From Streptomyces sp. WMMB303 (GTDB taxonomy: Bacteria; Actinomycetota; Actinomycetes; Streptomycetales; Streptomycetaceae): 64,000 nucleotides of DNA. The position numbers were made by a program, and so were the translations under genes. Where the stretch lies: positions 3,584,501-3,648,500 of the forward strand of contig NZ_JARKIN010000001.1 of assembly GCF_029351045.1 (NCBI RefSeq). Direction: 5' to 3'. The number at the start of each line of letters is the position of its first letter. The stretch's first letter is position 1. The notes under the pieces are model-generated. The model was not told the DNA's origin, did no database searches, and was given only the letters and a program-made list of their open reading frames with translations. Positions 62,054 to 64,000 of this stretch are shown here, one piece after another.

Positions 62054-63691
62054 TCAGCTGTTTCCTCCGCCGGTGTCCGAGCCGTGCACGGGCTCGACCT
62101 GCCAGGTGGCGGACAGCACGGCGGAGACGGGGCCACGCCGCAGGAGGCATCCGGACTCGAACAGCGCGGCGTCCTGGGCGAGTATCCGCACGGCGGGCAG
62201 ATCGTGGCTGATGAACAGCAGTGCCGTTCCAGCCGGGGCGAGCAGCCGGGGCAGGGTGTCGAGGAGTTGCTCGCGGGAGACGGTGTCGAGGGCCGAGGTC
62301 ACCTCGTCGCAGATCAACAGGGCCGGACGGGCTGTCAGCGCCCGTACCAGGGCACAGCGCTGCAGCTGGCCGCCGGAGAGCCGGCCGGGGGTGCGGCGCA
62401 GTGCGGCCTCCTCGAGCCCCAGCGAGGCCGCCGCTTCGACGGCCTCGACTCTGGCCCGTTCCTTCGGCACTCCGTGCAGCAGTCGTGCGGTGTCCGCGAG
62501 CTGCTCCAGCAGCGGCCGGTGCTCCTCGAAGGAGTCGGCGCTGCTCTGGTGCACGTACTGCACGGCGCGGCGCTGTGCGGCCGTGCGGCGGTCGATGCGG
62601 CGGGGCAGCGCCCGGCCATCCAGCCGTACCTCGCCCCGGGAGGGCGCGGTCAGCCCGGCCAGCGCACGGGCGAAAGTCGTCTTGCCCGAGCCGGAGGGGC
62701 CCAGCAGTGCGGTCCTGCTGCCGGGTGGGAACACCATCGAAACGGGCCCGGTGAGGGGATGGCCGGACCGGCGTTGTACGGCGAGGCCGTCGGCGGCGAC
62801 GGTGCCCGGCCCCGCCAGGCACGCAGCCGCCCGGGCGACGGGTGTTGCGCGGCGCTCGGTGCTGGCTTCCGCGGCGAGCAGGTCCCGCGTGGCCCGGGGG
62901 CGCGCGGAAGGCCGGGCGGTGGCCGTCCGGGAGGGAGCGGAGGCCGGCACGGGTCCGCCCGTGCCGAGGAGGTCCGCGGTCTGGCCCTCGTCCACCGCGG
63001 TGCCGCGCTCCAGCACGAGGGTCCGGTCGGCGATCCGCCGTACCAGCGGCAGGTCGTGGCTGAGCAGCAGCACCGCGGTGCCGCGGTCCGCGAGAGCGCG
63101 CAGCGTCCGGCCCAGGTCGTGTGCGAGGGCAGGGTCCAGGCCGCTCGTCGGTTCGTCGAGCACCAGTAGTCCGGCTCCCGTCACCAGGGTCGAGGCGAGT
63201 GCGAGGCGTTGCTGCTGGCCGCCGGAGAGCTGGTGGGGGAAGCGGCGGCGGACGACGTCCCACTCCAGGCCGACACGGGCCAGTGCCCGGTGTGCGGCCC
63301 GGGTGCGCGCGCCGCGGTGCGGATGCCCGAGGGCGGCCAGTTCCCGCAGCGCCCCGCCGACCCGGCGGACCGGGTCCAATACCGTCTCCGGGTGCTGCGG
63401 CAGATGCGCGGCCCGCCCCGCTCGGGACGCGGAGCGGGCGGCAGGTTCCAGGCGCAGCAGGTCGGTGCCCTCGAGCAGGACACGTCCGGTCAGCCGCACT
63501 CCCCCGGGTGCGGCGCCGAGTGCCGCCAGGCCGAGTGTCGTCTTGCCGCTGCCGGAGGGGCCGACGACGGCGGTGACCGTCCCGGCCCTCACGGTCAGCG
63601 CGACGCCGTCCAGCAGGGGGCGTTCGGCGCCGCGGGCATGCGCGGACAGCTCGGCGAGGTCGAGGAGCGGGGTACGCGGGGGGCCGGTCAC
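62054..63691 (-). CDS. Oligopeptide/nickel-type ABC transporter, fused twin ATPases
   Basis: A 545-residue chain with two ATP-binding halves, starting at 63691 and overlapping the permease stop. First half: Walker A GPSGSGKTTLGLAALG, LPQHPETVLDPVRRV, signature LSGGQQQRLALASTLV, Walker B LLVLDEPTSGLD. Second half: GPSGSGKTTFARALAG, VHQSSADSFEEHRPLLEQL, LSGGQLQRCALVRALT, LLICDEVTSALD. A Thr/Ala/Arg linker joins them. The gene is convergent with alaS, 110 bp apart. Substrate unknown. Confidence 0.88.
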   Translation of the reverse strand: MTGPPRTPLLDLAELSAHARGAERPLLDGVALTVRAGTVTAVVGPSGSGKTTLGLAALGAAPGGVRLTGRVLLEGTDLLRLEPAARSASRAGRAAHLPQHPETVLDPVRRVGGALRELAALGHPHRGARTRAAHRALARVGLEWDVVRRRFPHQLSGGQQQRLALASTLVTGAGLLVLDEPTSGLDPALAHDLGRTLRALADRGTAVLLLSHDLPLVRRIADRTLVLERGTAVDEGQTADLLGTGGPVPASAPSRTATARPSARPRATRDLLAAEASTERRATPVARAAACLAGPGTVAADGLAVQRRSGHPLTGPVSMVFPPGSRTALLGPSGSGKTTFARALAGLTAPSRGEVRLDGRALPRRIDRRTAAQRRAVQYVHQSSADSFEEHRPLLEQLADTARLLHGVPKERARVEAVEAAASLGLEEAALRRTPGRLSGGQLQRCALVRALTARPALLICDEVTSALDTVSREQLLDTLPRLLAPAGTALLFISHDLPAVRILAQDAALFESGCLLRRGPVSAVLSATWQVEPVHGSDTGGGNS

Positions 63692-64000
63692 CGGCGGTGG
63701 CGCTTACTGGCGAGGGTGTGGTCCGCCAGCAGGTTGCCGCCGACGCACAGCGCCGTCAGCAGGGCGGCGGGGACCAGGACCGCGGCGGGCTGGGTGAACA
63801 GGGCGCCGCTGTTGCGCTCGATGAGGACGGCCCAGTCCGGTGAGGAGACCGGGAGTCCGAGGCCGAGGAAGTTGGCGGACGCCAGCAGGTAGAGCACGAC
63901 GGAGAAGCGGCCACCGGCGTCGGTGGCCACGGGGGCGGCCAGTTCGCGCGCCAGATGGCGGAGGTGGATGTAGGCCCAGCCGTGTCCCTGCATCCGCAGA
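63688..64000 (-). CDS. ABC transporter permease (partial, C-terminal part)
   Basis: The last 103 residues of a DppC/OppC-like permease enter from the right edge. The coupling-loop region AYIHLRHLARELAAPVATDA, the helix FSVVLYLLASANFLGLGLPV, SSPDWAVLIERN and the final helix AAVLVPAALLTALCVGGNLL match the family end. Its stop overlaps the ATPase start. Confidence 0.85.
   Translation of the reverse strand, partial: LRMQGHGWAYIHLRHLARELAAPVATDAGGRFSVVLYLLASANFLGLGLPVSSPDWAVLIERNSGALFTQPAAVLVPAALLTALCVGGNLLADHTLASKRHRR

Overview
The window reads as Streptomyces-type chromosome. GC content is very high with strong third-position GC bias, GTG and TTG starts are common, stop/start overlaps of the ATGA/GTGA/TTGA kind abound, and many families are typical of that group (CGNR/ABATE regulators, an XRE regulator with TPR-like C-terminus, FG-GAP proteins, WXG100-like operon, PaoABC, dual-ATPase oligopeptide transporters). 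Assignments rest on reading the translations; no database search was run.

Layout. 1-2.2 kb: gluconate uptake and kinase (minus) divergent from a GntR/FCD regulator. 2.4-6.2 kb: MarR regulator, two-TM-type potassium channel, a minus-strand XRE regulator with two small ORFs, a SLOG-like protein, a small hydrophobic protein and a DinB-like protein. 6.2-10.1 kb: a three-gene molybdenum aldehyde/xanthine oxidoreductase of PaoABC type. 10.1-13.7 kb (minus): a WXG100-like protein, a 782-residue partner and a membrane-anchored protein. 14-16.6 kb: Fpg/Nei glycosylase, CGNR regulator and a divergent epoxide-hydrolase-like enzyme sharing a palindromic operator/promoter. 16.7-27.2 kb: mostly single genes, including a frameshifted GNAT, a ferritin-like protein, a CPCC protein and an FG-GAP lipoprotein.

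27.2-46.7 kb is an accessory region. It opens with an orphan HigA-like antitoxin, a terminator and the 3' half of a tRNA-Gly(CCC), read here as an attachment-site remnant. It then holds a 5'-truncated tcmP, a complete IS30 element, pieces of IS3 and IS701, a complete IS110 element, a TetR regulator, a methyltransferase gene split by an IS481-type element that left a CTAG target duplication, an FAD oxidoreductase and a second methyltransferase-like gene, a decayed Tn3 transposase joined to a decayed XRE gene, SMI1/KNR4, FG-GAP, DUF6461-like and HEAT-repeat genes, and an IS630 fossil.

46.7-57 kb is a catabolic unit: a dipeptide-type ABC transporter (binding protein, two permeases, fused ATPases) followed by a ROK sugar kinase, divergent from a ROK regulator, an M81 (MlrC) metallopeptidase and CutC. 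57.6-62 kb is an unusual operon of TsaD-like, GNAT and alanyl-tRNA synthetase genes, apparently paralogues outside the usual housekeeping contexts. A second oligopeptide/nickel-type ABC transporter runs off the right edge. The best candidates for new biology are the tsaD-GNAT-alaS operon, the M81/CutC/ROK transporter locus, and the TetR-methyltransferase-FAD oxidoreductase module with its doubled operator.
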